Shown: one piece after another, positions 8,351-17,511 of the stretch
Layout of the letters: every line of letters begins with the position of its first letter
Numbering within the stretch: the first letter of the stretch is position 1
Assembly: GCF_017311415.1 (NCBI RefSeq)
Contig: NZ_JAEKIS010000001.1
Location: 124,001-188,000 of the forward strand
Source: Salipiger abyssi
GTDB taxonomy: Bacteria; Pseudomonadota; Alphaproteobacteria; Rhodobacterales; Rhodobacteraceae
Direction of reading: 5' to 3'
DNA: 64,000 bases
Made by a program: the position numbers and the translations under genes
Notes under the pieces: generated by a model
The model's input: the letters and a program-made list of their open reading frames with translations, nothing else
The model's database searches: none
What the model was told of the DNA's origin: nothing

Positions 8351-9306
8351 GCGACATCCGCATTCTGCACGAAATCGACCTGCGGGCGCGCATCGCGCTG
8401 GACCTCGCGGCCATCGATGTGGTCGAGCGCGCGTTTGCGACCCTCGCCGACGGTGGGGTGGAGATGCCGCCGATCCTGTCGATGCATATGCCGGATCTCA
8501 ATGGAGAGGTCGATGTGAAGACCGCCTATGTGCCGGGGTTGCCGGGCTTCGCGGTGAAGATCTCGCCTGGGTTTTTCGACAACCCGGCCAAGGGGCTTCC
8601 CTCGACCTCGGGGCTGATGGTGGTTCTGTCGACCGAGACGGGCCGGGTGCGGGCGGTATTGCTCGACAACGGCTATCTCACCGATGTGCGCACGGCCGCC
8701 GCCGGTGGCGTGGCGGCGCGGCATCTGGCCCCGGAGGGTGCGCGCCGGGCCGCCATCTTCGGAGCCGGGCTTCAGGCGCGGATGCAGTTGCAGGCGCTGC
8801 GGCTCGTCCGCCCCATCGAGGAGGTGGCGATCTGGGCGCGCGACCCGGAAAAGGCCCGCGTGCTGGTAGCAGAGCTGAGCGGAGAGGGGCTGCGCGTCCG
8901 GGCCTGCGCCGATCCCGCCGAGGCCGCCGCCTTTGGCGATGTGATCGTGACAACGACCCCCGCGACCGAGCCGATCCTGCGCGCAGAATGGCTGCGCCCG
9001 GGCCAGCATGTCACCGCCATGGGCAGCGACCAGCCCGGCAAGGGTGAGCTCGATCCTCAGTGCCTCGCCCGTGCGGACCTCTATGTCGCCGACCGGGTCA
9101 GCCAGACCCGAACGCAGGGCGAGCTGCGCGCCGCGCTGGCGGCGGGCACGGTGCAGAGCGCCGACGGCATTCCCGAACTGGGCGAGGTCATCACCGGCCG
9201 CCAGCCGGGGCGCACATCGTCCGATCAGATCACTATCGCGGATCTGACCGGCACCGGGGTACAGGATACCGCGATCGCCACTCACGCACTGGCCGCCTTC
9301 GACTGA
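8347..9306 (+). CDS. eutC: EutC-type ornithine cyclodeaminase/mu-crystallin family protein
   Basis: A 319-residue protein of the ornithine cyclodeaminase/mu-crystallin family. It has a Rossmann NAD-binding segment (AAIFGAGLQARMQL, about residues 137-150) and the family blocks GFAVKISPGF and LTDVRTAAAGG. Its ATG overlaps the eutB stop (ATGA), indicating translational coupling. EutC enzymes act with EutA and EutB in hydroxyectoine degradation. A stand-alone ornithine cyclodeaminase or imine reductase is the alternative. No terminator is evident after it. Confidence 0.78.
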   Translation: MSDIRILHEIDLRARIALDLAAIDVVERAFATLADGGVEMPPILSMHMPDLNGEVDVKTAYVPGLPGFAVKISPGFFDNPAKGLPSTSGLMVVLSTETGRVRAVLLDNGYLTDVRTAAAGGVAARHLAPEGARRAAIFGAGLQARMQLQALRLVRPIEEVAIWARDPEKARVLVAELSGEGLRVRACADPAEAAAFGDVIVTTTPATEPILRAEWLRPGQHVTAMGSDQPGKGELDPQCLARADLYVADRVSQTRTQGELRAALAAGTVQSADGIPELGEVITGRQPGRTSSDQITIADLTGTGVQDTAIATHALAAFD

Positions 9307-9619
9307 GCGGCGCGCCTGAGCTCAGAGCGGCACGGCAGGATATACCCGTTTAACGAGATTCGGTGATGCCTTGTGCAAAGCGCGAAGGCTGAGGTGCCGC
9401 CCAGCCTTGTCCGAACGCGCGGGCGCCCTGTGGACCTGGCGTCACCTGTATCCAGGTCGGCGAGACGTCGCGCATTCTGGGCGTCGGCGGCGGTGACCCT
9501 ACGGAAAATACTTATTTCATATGGATTTGCGTCGCGGGCTGACGCAATCTTTCAGAATAACGAAAAACTGTAACAAAGCCCTGCCATCACCCGGGCAGGG
9601 ATTGCATCAGGGAATCAGC
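9307..9619. other. intergenic region upstream of the RTX nuclease
   Basis: No gene is recognised in these 313 bp. The region is less GC-rich around 9505-9575, where a promoter would be expected. A hairpin with arms CCCTGCC and GGCAGGG (about 9580-9601) would form in the leader about 18 bases before the start codon and just upstream of the AGGGA ribosome-binding site. Confidence 0.5.
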
Positions 9620-12600
9620 ATGGGTCATTTTCATAGAGGCGCGCCGCGCGCTTGGTTTTCGAAAACAATCATAACGGGCACAGAGCGGAGAGACATATTG
9701 CTCGGCTCCCAGCGTGACGACACGATTTCGGGGCTCGGCGGAAACGATCTGCTTCTCGGGCGTCACGGGGACGATCTGATGGAAGGCGGTGCCGGGAACG
9801 ACCTGATCGTCGGCGGACGCGGATCGGACACGGCGGTCTATGCCGGTTCGGTCCTGGAGTACCGGATCGGGTCGCCCTGGCAGCACAGCTATGGCCATGG
9901 CCACGGTTTCGGGCATGGTTTCGGACATCGCCCGGGGCATGTTACCGGACCGGTCATCGTGACCTCCGTCTCGCCGGGTGTCGCCGATGCGGGACGTGAT
10001 ATGCTGACCGGTATCGAGGCGCTGTATTTCCGTGCGGACGACTACACGCTCTTTCTCGACGGCACCAACAACGCCGTTCTCGCTGCCGACGATGCGGTCT
10101 CCACGTCGGAGAACGGTGCGCTGGTCATCGACACCGCGCAGCTGCTTGCCAACGACCGCGAGTTCGACGGCGATACCATGGTGGTGACCGCCGTCGACGG
10201 TCTCAGCGCGTCGGGCGCCACGGTGTCGCTGAACGGCACGCAGGTCAGCTACGATCCGGGCTCGCTCTTCGACTATCTGGGCGCCGGCGAAACCGCGACC
10301 GATACCTTCACTTACACCGTCGATGACGGCAAAGGTGGCGCCGATACCGCAACCGTCACGGTCACAGTCGAGGGCGAGAACGACGCACCGTCGCTGCTGA
10401 CAATCGACAGCATTTGCCTGATCGAGGGCAATACCGAGGCACCCACCGTGCTGGCCGCCTCCGATGCCGAGGGCGATACGCTGAGCTATGCGATCACCGG
10501 CGGGGCCGATGCCGCGTTGTTCGGGATCGACGCGGCCACCGGCAAGCTGGCTTTCCTCTCCGCGCCCGAGGCCGGCGCGCCGCTCGATGACGGCGCCGAC
10601 AACGGATATGACGTGGAGATCACCGTCAGCGACGGCAATGGCGGTAGCGTCAGCCGCGCGGTGCAGGTGGCGGTTCAGCCCGCCCCACTCGCGGGCCGTC
10701 AGACCATCGCATACGACATGGTGGGCAGCGCCAGCCAGAACCTTATCGGCTACAGCAACACCGCGCCGGTCTTTGGCAGCGCGGGGGACGGGTTCGGCCT
10801 GTTCTCGGTCGCGACCAGCAGCTCGATCCCCTTCGCGCTGGTCGACGACAGTGCCGGGGTGTACGCGCCGGATTCGCTGGGCATCATCGATTCGGCTTCC
10901 AACACCGACACGTTCTTCGGCGTCACCGACACCCAGAACGGCGACAATGACGGCCCGGTCTCGGCGAGCTGGAGCTTCGGTATCGGCGGCTACACCGACC
11001 TGTCCCTCTCGGTCGATGTCGGTGCCATGGGGGATTTTGAAAGCTCCGACGGCTTCACGCTCACTTACAATATCGATGGCGGGTCCGAGACCATCCTGTT
11101 CGACTTCGTTGCCGATGAGGACGCGTCTCTGGACTACACGCTGGCCGGCGGGGGCGTTTTCTCGCTGAACGATCCGCTGACCGTGGCGGGGTCGGGCGAG
11201 GTGCTGTCCAACCTGCTGCAAACGCTGAGCGCGGATATCGCCGGTACCGGCGCCGTTCTGAACGTGACGCTGACGGCTGAGGCCGATGGCGGTTCCGAGG
11301 CCTTTGCCATGCAGAACCTGGTGATCGAGGCGGCGGGCGGCGGCAGCGCCCCCGTGGAGCCCACCGAATACGCCATTGCCGCGCTCGGCGAAGATGCGTT
11401 CGAGGGCGACAGCGGTGCCACCGGTTACACGTTCCAGATCACCCGCAGCGGCGATGTGAGCGCGGCGGGCAGCGTCGATTTCACTGTCGGCGGCGAGGTC
11501 GATGCGGCGGATTTCGGCGGCACGCTGCCATCGGGCACCGTCAGCTTTGCCGCCGGCCAGACCTGCGCGACCTTCACGCTTGAGGTGGCCGGCGATCTCA
11601 CCGTCGAGGATGACGAGCTCTTCGAGGTGATCCTGTCGAACCCCTCCGATGGCAGCCTCGCCACCGCCAGCGCCGCCGTCACGGTGCTGGACGACGACGA
11701 CCTGACGCTGATTTCCACGATCCAGGGCAGCGGTGCCGCCAGCGATTACGTCAATCAGGTGGTCACCGTCTCGGCCATCGTCACGCAGGTGACCGGCAGC
11801 GGCTACTACCTTCAGGAAGAAGATGCCGATAGCGACGGCGACGCGGCCACCTCCGAGGGTGTGTTCGTGTTCACCGGCGGCGACAACCCGGCGGTGGGCG
11901 ATCATGTCATCCTGCGCGGCGCGGTCGAGGAATATTTCGGCGAAACCCAGATCGACCAGGAAACGGTGCGGGTGGTGTCCTCCGGCAACGCGCTGCCCAC
12001 GGCGGCCTCGGTGCTGCTCAGCCCCGATGTGGCGCAGGATTTCGAGGCCATCGAGGGCATGCGGGTGACGCTCGACAGCGGTGTCGCCGAAGAGCGCCTT
12101 ACGGTGATCGAGAATTTCAATCTCGACCGCTATGGCGAGATCGTGCTCTCGGCCGGCACGCAGATGCAGCCGACGCAGCTCTACGACGCCCAGACCGAGG
12201 CCGAAGAGATCCAGGCGCTGATGCAGGGCAATGCCAACAACCGGCTGCTGATCGACGATGGCGTGTCGGCGCAGAACCCCGACGCCTTCACCTTCATCCC
12301 CAACGCAACGGCGGGCGACAATGGCAACGGCTATCTCGACGCCGGCGACACCTTCACCGCCGACGGGCCGACGCTGCGGCTGGGCGCCGAACTCAACGCG
12401 CCGGTTACCGGGGCGATGGGGTATGCCTATGGCGAATACCGGCTGGTGATCGACGATCAGCTCGATATCGACGAGGCCACCAATAGCGGCGCGCGTCAGG
12501 TCGTGCCCGATCCGGTGGGGGGCGATTTCCAGATCGCTTCGGTCAATGTGCTGAACTATTTCACCACGCTGAGCGGTGGGGTGGGTCCGAACGGGCTTGA

Positions 12601-13666
12601 CCCGCGCGGCGCCTCGACAGCGGCGGATCTGGAGCGGCAGACCGACAAGCTGGTCGACGCCATTCTGGGCACCGGCGCCGAGGCCTTTGCCTTGCAGGAG
12701 CTGGAGAATGGCGGCTTCGGCGATGGGTCTGCGATTGACACGCTGGTCGATGCGCTGAACGCCGAGGCGGCGCTGCGCGGGCTCTCCGCCAGCTATGCCT
12801 TTGTCGATCCAACCGGCGGCGATCCCGACGGGTTCATCGGCACCGACGCGATCACCACTGGCATCCTCTACGATACCAACAGCCTGACGCTGGTCGCCTC
12901 CGATTACATCGTCTTTGACGAGCCTTCGGCCGCCACCACCTATGCGCTGGCCGAGGTGCTGAATGCAGTGGTTCCTGCGGGCGACCGGCTGGGCGATTTC
13001 CAGCGCAACCGCCCCGCTGTCGCCGCGACCTTCGAAGATCCGGCGACGGGCGAGCGCTTCACCATCGTCTCGAACCACTTCAAATCGAAGGGCGATAGCG
13101 GGCTGGTCGATCTGGTCGCCGCCGCGCAGGACTATCTCGACAATGGCGGCACCGCCATCACCCAGGCCGATATCGACGCGCTGACCAGCGATCCGAACTA
13201 CGATCAGGGCGACGGCCAGGGTTTCTGGAACGCGGTGCGCGCCGATGCGGCGGGCGAAGTGCAGAGCTGGGTCGAGACCGAATATGACGGCGGCGGCGTC
13301 ATCGATTACCTGCTGATGGGCGATTTCAACGCCTATGCGCAGGAGGATCCGGTCCAGACCCTGACCGACGATCCGGACATGGTGGACCTCATCGACGCCT
13401 TCATCGGCACCGAGAACGCCTATAGCTATGTGTTCGACGGCCAGCAGGGCGCGCTCGATCAGGCGGTTGCCTCCGCTGGGCTCGCTGGCGATGTGACCGG
13501 CCTGACCGAATGGCACATCAACGCCGACGAGCCGGACCTGCTCGGCTATAACAGCGCCTACAACGATCCGGGGTTCTACGAGGACAGCCTCTTTGCGTCC
13601 TCGGATCACGACCCGCTGATCCTCGGGCTGGATCTGACGCCGGATGGTTTCGATCTGCTCACCTGA
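9620..13666 (+). CDS. large RTX/Calx-beta extracellular nuclease (ExeM/NucH-like)
   Basis: A 1348-residue multidomain protein. In order: calcium-binding RTX nonapeptides (GGxGxDxL type, residues 26-73), a His/Gly-rich stretch (89-108), a VCBS/cadherin-like region (about 140-355), an uncharacterised beta region (360-575), a Calx-beta domain (about 580-690), an OB-fold-like nuclease accessory domain (695-800), and a C-terminal endonuclease/exonuclease/phosphatase domain (about 967-1345). The last shows ALQELENGG, NHFKSK, MGDFNA and a final SDHDPL, which are the metal and catalytic motifs of DNase I-like enzymes. No Sec signal is present, and RTX repeats suggest type I secretion, but no transporter is adjacent. 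Likely role: extracellular DNA degradation. The ATG at 9620 has AGGGA seven bases upstream. Confidence 0.88.
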   Translation: MGHFHRGAPRAWFSKTIITGTERRDILLGSQRDDTISGLGGNDLLLGRHGDDLMEGGAGNDLIVGGRGSDTAVYAGSVLEYRIGSPWQHSYGHGHGFGHGFGHRPGHVTGPVIVTSVSPGVADAGRDMLTGIEALYFRADDYTLFLDGTNNAVLAADDAVSTSENGALVIDTAQLLANDREFDGDTMVVTAVDGLSASGATVSLNGTQVSYDPGSLFDYLGAGETATDTFTYTVDDGKGGADTATVTVTVEGENDAPSLLTIDSICLIEGNTEAPTVLAASDAEGDTLSYAITGGADAALFGIDAATGKLAFLSAPEAGAPLDDGADNGYDVEITVSDGNGGSVSRAVQVAVQPAPLAGRQTIAYDMVGSASQNLIGYSNTAPVFGSAGDGFGLFSVATSSSIPFALVDDSAGVYAPDSLGIIDSASNTDTFFGVTDTQNGDNDGPVSASWSFGIGGYTDLSLSVDVGAMGDFESSDGFTLTYNIDGGSETILFDFVADEDASLDYTLAGGGVFSLNDPLTVAGSGEVLSNLLQTLSADIAGTGAVLNVTLTAEADGGSEAFAMQNLVIEAAGGGSAPVEPTEYAIAALGEDAFEGDSGATGYTFQITRSGDVSAAGSVDFTVGGEVDAADFGGTLPSGTVSFAAGQTCATFTLEVAGDLTVEDDELFEVILSNPSDGSLATASAAVTVLDDDDLTLISTIQGSGAASDYVNQVVTVSAIVTQVTGSGYYLQEEDADSDGDAATSEGVFVFTGGDNPAVGDHVILRGAVEEYFGETQIDQETVRVVSSGNALPTAASVLLSPDVAQDFEAIEGMRVTLDSGVAEERLTVIENFNLDRYGEIVLSAGTQMQPTQLYDAQTEAEEIQALMQGNANNRLLIDDGVSAQNPDAFTFIPNATAGDNGNGYLDAGDTFTADGPTLRLGAELNAPVTGAMGYAYGEYRLVIDDQLDIDEATNSGARQVVPDPVGGDFQIASVNVLNYFTTLSGGVGPNGLDPRGASTAADLERQTDKLVDAILGTGAEAFALQELENGGFGDGSAIDTLVDALNAEAALRGLSASYAFVDPTGGDPDGFIGTDAITTGILYDTNSLTLVASDYIVFDEPSAATTYALAEVLNAVVPAGDRLGDFQRNRPAVAATFEDPATGERFTIVSNHFKSKGDSGLVDLVAAAQDYLDNGGTAITQADIDALTSDPNYDQGDGQGFWNAVRADAAGEVQSWVETEYDGGGVIDYLLMGDFNAYAQEDPVQTLTDDPDMVDLIDAFIGTENAYSYVFDGQQGALDQAVASAGLAGDVTGLTEWHINADEPDLLGYNSAYNDPGFYEDSLFASSDHDPLILGLDLTPDGFDLLT

Positions 13667-13690
13667 GCCGAAACCCCGGGCCCGAAGCCA

Positions 13691-13721
13691 AAAACGCCGC
13701 GCTGTCACAGCGCGGCGTTTT
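13691..13721. terminator. bidirectional intrinsic terminator
   Basis: A perfect 14-bp stem (AAAACGCCGCGCTG with its complement) closes on a TCA loop. It ends in TTTT on the plus strand and, by symmetry, TTTT on the minus strand. It lies between the convergent nuclease and tamB genes and should stop both transcripts. Confidence 0.92.
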
Positions 13722-13746
13722 CACGTCTGGCGGAGGGGTGGGGCGC

Positions 13747-16700
13747 TCAGTAATCCTTTTCGAAGAACACCCCGAAGCCGGTATTGCCGCTGGTCGAGAC
13801 CTGACCGCGCGCCTTGACGTTGCGGTTGATCTGGATGTTCAGGTTCACATCTGTGTTGCCGTCCGAGCCGATCTCGACATCCGTATAGACATTGTCGCTG
13901 ATATATTTTCCCAGGCGCAGCCCGGCATTGCCCTGCTCGTCGGTGGTCACGTCGAAATCGTCGAGCCCGAAGCCCTGGCGCAGATTGCCAACGATGCCCT
14001 CGCCGCCCTTGCCGGCCAGCGTGTTCACCGCCGCCGCGATGCGCAGCGCCTGAAGTGCCGAAAGCTCTGACACGTCGCGACCAAAGAGCAGGAGGGCCAG
14101 CACCTCTTCTTCGGGTCGCGAGGGGTTCGAGCGGAAGCTCACCTCTGGCGAAGTCGCCTGACCCTCCAGCGCCACGGTGATCACCGTGCCGTCGCGCTCG
14201 GTGGTGGCCTCGACCTCAAGCGTCGGGTCGAAATTGCCGGTGAGCCGCAGGATGGCCCTCTCCAGCGTCAGGCGCTGGCCGAGAATGTCGAGCCGTCCCC
14301 TGATCAGGTCGAAGCGGCCCACGGGCACGATATCCTGCGAGGTGCCGGTGAGGCGCAGCGTGCCGCCGAGTTCCGCATCGAGCCCGCGGCCGCGGACAAA
14401 GATCCGCGACGGCGCGCGGATCTCCAGATCCAGCGGCAGGACGTAGGGCGCGCCGCCGCCGGTCTCGCTTGCCTCCAGCAGCCCGGCGCGGGCGCGGGTC
14501 TGTCGCACGGCGCCGGGCTCGGCGATATGGGTCAGGGTGAAACTGCGGCTGCCCGGCCCGAGCCCCGTTTCGGGGATGCGCAGCTCGGCCTGAAGGAACT
14601 CGATCACGCCGCCGATACGCGGGCCGGTCGCCAGCGGCCCCTGCACGGTGATGTCGCCCTCGGCATTGGCCTGAAACAGGCGCCGGTCCTGCAATACCAG
14701 ATCGCGCAGCCGCATGGTGAGATCGGCGTTGAAGGGGGCGGCGAGGCCCACCGTGCCTTCGGCGCGTAGCGTGCCGCCGGAGGAAAGCTGGCCCTCGACC
14801 GTCAGGCGCGACTGTCCACCGCCGAGCGTGCTGTCGATGTTGACACCGGTCAGCGTCATCGCCGGGCCGGGCAGCACCACCTCGGCGCCGTTCACCTGGA
14901 TGCTGCCCGAAAGCGAGCTGGGCGCCAGCGGCCCGTTCAGCCGCAGGTCGAGCCGCGCCAGCCCGGAGAGCAGGTTGGGCGCGGCGATGCGGTTGGCCAG
15001 CGCCAGCGGCGCGGTGCCGTTGATGGCGAGATTGGCGCTGTCGAAGGCGCGGGCGAGGCTGCCGGAGATCCGCGCCTCGGTGCCGCCGGGGGCGGTGACG
15101 CTGGTGTTGACCTGCCACGGCCCGGTGCCGCTGGCGCTCAGCGTGCCGGTGGCGGTGGCGCGACCGGGGAGCTGCTCGACGAGGAGCCCCAGATCGCGCA
15201 GCGCCACATCGTATGTCAGCGCGCTGTCGCCTTGTTGCGCCATGCTGCCACTCGCGGTGGCGGTCAGTTCGGGGGTGTTGAGGTCGAGCCGCTCGACGGT
15301 GATCAGCCCGTTGCCGTCCCGCTGCACCGAGACCGTCGCTCTGCCATCGCCGGCCAGCAGCGCGTCGGCTTGAGCAATCCCAAGCCCGACATCGCGCGTG
15401 TTCAGTGTGCCGTCGGCGCTCAGCGATCCGTCGGCGAGGCTGTAGGAGGCGGTGCCGTCGAAACTGGCGCTGCCGCGCAGCGGACGCCCGACCAGCGGTG
15501 CATAGGCCGAAAGCGCGTCGGCGGCGGCGTTGCCGGCAAAACGCAGGAGGCCGATGCTGCCATCGGCGGTTTTCGTGGCGGTCAGCGCGCCATCGGCGCG
15601 CGTGCCGTCGGGGCCGGTGGCGGTGAAATTCAGCGCGTAATCGCCGGGGCTTTCCTTCAAATCGCCGCTGAGCGATGCGCTCCCGCTCATGCCGGGCTGC
15701 ACCCGCGACAGCTCGGGCAGGCTGAGCTCGAAACGGCCCGAGCTGGCATCGGTGCGGTATTCGCCCTGCGCGGTGAGCCCGATGCCGGGGCCGTCGATCT
15801 CCAGCCGGCGCAGAAAGGTGCCGGCCTCGTTGCGCTCCACATTGCTGGCGAGCGCCACCCGCCCGGCGAGCAGCCCGTCGAGCTGCGCGATATCGGCGGA
15901 GAGATCGGTGGCGCTGCCGTCGAGCGCGAGGTCGAAGCGCCCGGATAGCGGCTCCACATGGCCGCTGAGGGCAAGATCCGCCGCGCCGCCAAGATCGCGC
16001 CCGGCAAGGCCGGAGAAACGCTCCAGACCGCTGGTGCGCAGGGTGAGGTCGGGCTCTATGGCCGGGTCGCTGCCCTGCGACAGCCCGGAGAAGGTGATAT
16101 CGCCGGCGATATCCAGCCCGGCGCCGCTGAGGTCGATATCGGTGAGGCGCAGCGGTGCCTCTTCCTGCCAGTCGAATTGCAGCGTGCCGCGCAGCGCCTC
16201 GCCGGCGGCGCGGGCCAGCGCCTCGTCGGCAAGCGTGAGCCCGCTTGCGTCCATCGCCAGCCGGCCCTGTACCTGGCCGGGCAGGGGGCTGCCGGCATTG
16301 CGGTCGATGCTGCCCTCGCCGGTGATCCGCGCCTCGCGCAGCGCCATCTCGGGCCGGTCGAGCCCGCGCGCCAGCATCTCCAGCGTGAAGCCGTCGCCCT
16401 CGGCGGCGTCATAGTCCAGCGTCAGCGTCGCCTCATCGAGCCGGGTCACCTGCTCTGCAAAGGCCAGCCGCACCGGGCTGCCATCCTGCGAGGCGATGCG
16501 CCCGTCGAGCGCCAGCCGCTCTGGCCAGCCATCGGCGCCGATCCGCGCCGCGCCGGTCAGCGCGACACTGGCGGTTTGCAGATCGAGCTCGTCGAGCGCA
16601 ATGGCGCCGCCGGATTCCAGCATGCCATTGGTGCGCAGCGACTGGCGCGCGCCGAGAAAGGCGCGCTGGTCCTCGGGCAGCAGCGGGCGCAGGTCGCCGG

Positions 16701-17511
16701 CCAGATCGGCGGCAAAGCGATAGCCCTCTTCGGCGGCGCCCTGAAGCGTGATCTCCCCGGCGAAACGGTCCTGCCCGTCGGTGGCAAGCGCCAGATCGGC
16801 GGTGAAATCGTCGAGCGGATCGTCGCCCTGCAAGGTCAGCCGCAGCGCCGGCGCGCCGGGCAGCCCGGCCCTGGTGGTCAGCAGGCCGCCCGCCGCCTCC
16901 TCCAGCGCCAGATCGACACTCAGCCGGCGGGTCTCGTTGGCGTAACTGCCGGAAAAGGTCAGCGCGTCGCGCGGTCCGTCGATCCGCTGCACCGAGAGCT
17001 CGGCATTGCCCTCGCCGCCGGCGAGCTGCGCCGAGCCGGCGATCCCGAGCGCGATCTCCTCGCCGATCACCGGCGCGCCGAGCTCGACGCGTTCGATGGC
17101 AAACTCGCCGATATTCACCGAGACCGGCAGCTCGGGCAGTGAAAAGCTCCTGCCGCTGGCTTCCGGCGTGGGCGCGTCGCCGCCCGAGGCGGGCAGCCGG
17201 GCGATCTCCAGCCGCGCCGCGGTGAGGGCATTGACCTCGACACGGCCGGTCAGCAGCGCGGCGCGGCTCCAGTCGAGCTCCGCGTCCTCCAGTGTCAGCC
17301 AGACGCCGTCATCGTCGGCGATGGTCATGCGGTCCATGGTCGCTTGCGCGCTCAGCGCGCCGCGAAAGCCGCGCACCTGCACGTTCATCCCCTCGGAGGA
17401 GAGCGCGTCCTCGATCAGCCGTTCGAGCCGTGTGCCCTCGTCCTCGTCCTGCGCGTGGGCCGGCAGGGCAAGACCGAAGAGCAGCGAGAGCAGAAGTAGA
17501 AAGCGTTTCAA
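13747..17511 (-). CDS. tamB: translocation and assembly module inner-membrane protein TamB
   Basis: A 1254-residue protein with an N-terminal hydrophobic segment (MKRFLLLLSLLFGLALP, a signal anchor or signal peptide), a very long repetitive beta-rich body, and the conserved C-terminal DUF490/TamB domain including VGRFDLIRGRLDILGQRLTL. TamB spans the periplasm and works with TamA on outer-membrane protein or lipid traffic. It lies directly downstream of tamA. The only upstream start is TTG at 17511, overlapping the tamA stop as TTGA, which implies translational coupling. An N-terminal Ala at a cleavage-like site makes signal peptide versus anchor uncertain. Confidence 0.93.
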   Translation of the reverse strand: MKRFLLLLSLLFGLALPAHAQDEDEGTRLERLIEDALSSEGMNVQVRGFRGALSAQATMDRMTIADDDGVWLTLEDAELDWSRAALLTGRVEVNALTAARLEIARLPASGGDAPTPEASGRSFSLPELPVSVNIGEFAIERVELGAPVIGEEIALGIAGSAQLAGGEGNAELSVQRIDGPRDALTFSGSYANETRRLSVDLALEEAAGGLLTTRAGLPGAPALRLTLQGDDPLDDFTADLALATDGQDRFAGEITLQGAAEEGYRFAADLAGDLRPLLPEDQRAFLGARQSLRTNGMLESGGAIALDELDLQTASVALTGAARIGADGWPERLALDGRIASQDGSPVRLAFAEQVTRLDEATLTLDYDAAEGDGFTLEMLARGLDRPEMALREARITGEGSIDRNAGSPLPGQVQGRLAMDASGLTLADEALARAAGEALRGTLQFDWQEEAPLRLTDIDLSGAGLDIAGDITFSGLSQGSDPAIEPDLTLRTSGLERFSGLAGRDLGGAADLALSGHVEPLSGRFDLALDGSATDLSADIAQLDGLLAGRVALASNVERNEAGTFLRRLEIDGPGIGLTAQGEYRTDASSGRFELSLPELSRVQPGMSGSASLSGDLKESPGDYALNFTATGPDGTRADGALTATKTADGSIGLLRFAGNAAADALSAYAPLVGRPLRGSASFDGTASYSLADGSLSADGTLNTRDVGLGIAQADALLAGDGRATVSVQRDGNGLITVERLDLNTPELTATASGSMAQQGDSALTYDVALRDLGLLVEQLPGRATATGTLSASGTGPWQVNTSVTAPGGTEARISGSLARAFDSANLAINGTAPLALANRIAAPNLLSGLARLDLRLNGPLAPSSLSGSIQVNGAEVVLPGPAMTLTGVNIDSTLGGGQSRLTVEGQLSSGGTLRAEGTVGLAAPFNADLTMRLRDLVLQDRRLFQANAEGDITVQGPLATGPRIGGVIEFLQAELRIPETGLGPGSRSFTLTHIAEPGAVRQTRARAGLLEASETGGGAPYVLPLDLEIRAPSRIFVRGRGLDAELGGTLRLTGTSQDIVPVGRFDLIRGRLDILGQRLTLERAILRLTGNFDPTLEVEATTERDGTVITVALEGQATSPEVSFRSNPSRPEEEVLALLLFGRDVSELSALQALRIAAAVNTLAGKGGEGIVGNLRQGFGLDDFDVTTDEQGNAGLRLGKYISDNVYTDVEIGSDGNTDVNLNIQINRNVKARGQVSTSGNTGFGVFFEKDY

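Noticed and set aside
9373-9573. Small open frame of 66 codons upstream of the nuclease
   Set aside because: No ribosome-binding site, no similarity and codon use unlike neighbours; it is treated as non-coding leader.
9587-13708. Very long open frame antisense to the RTX nuclease
   Set aside because: It is low-complexity, rich in Arg, Gly and Ile with no family motifs, and is explained by codon bias of the GC-rich plus-strand gene, whose domains are clear.
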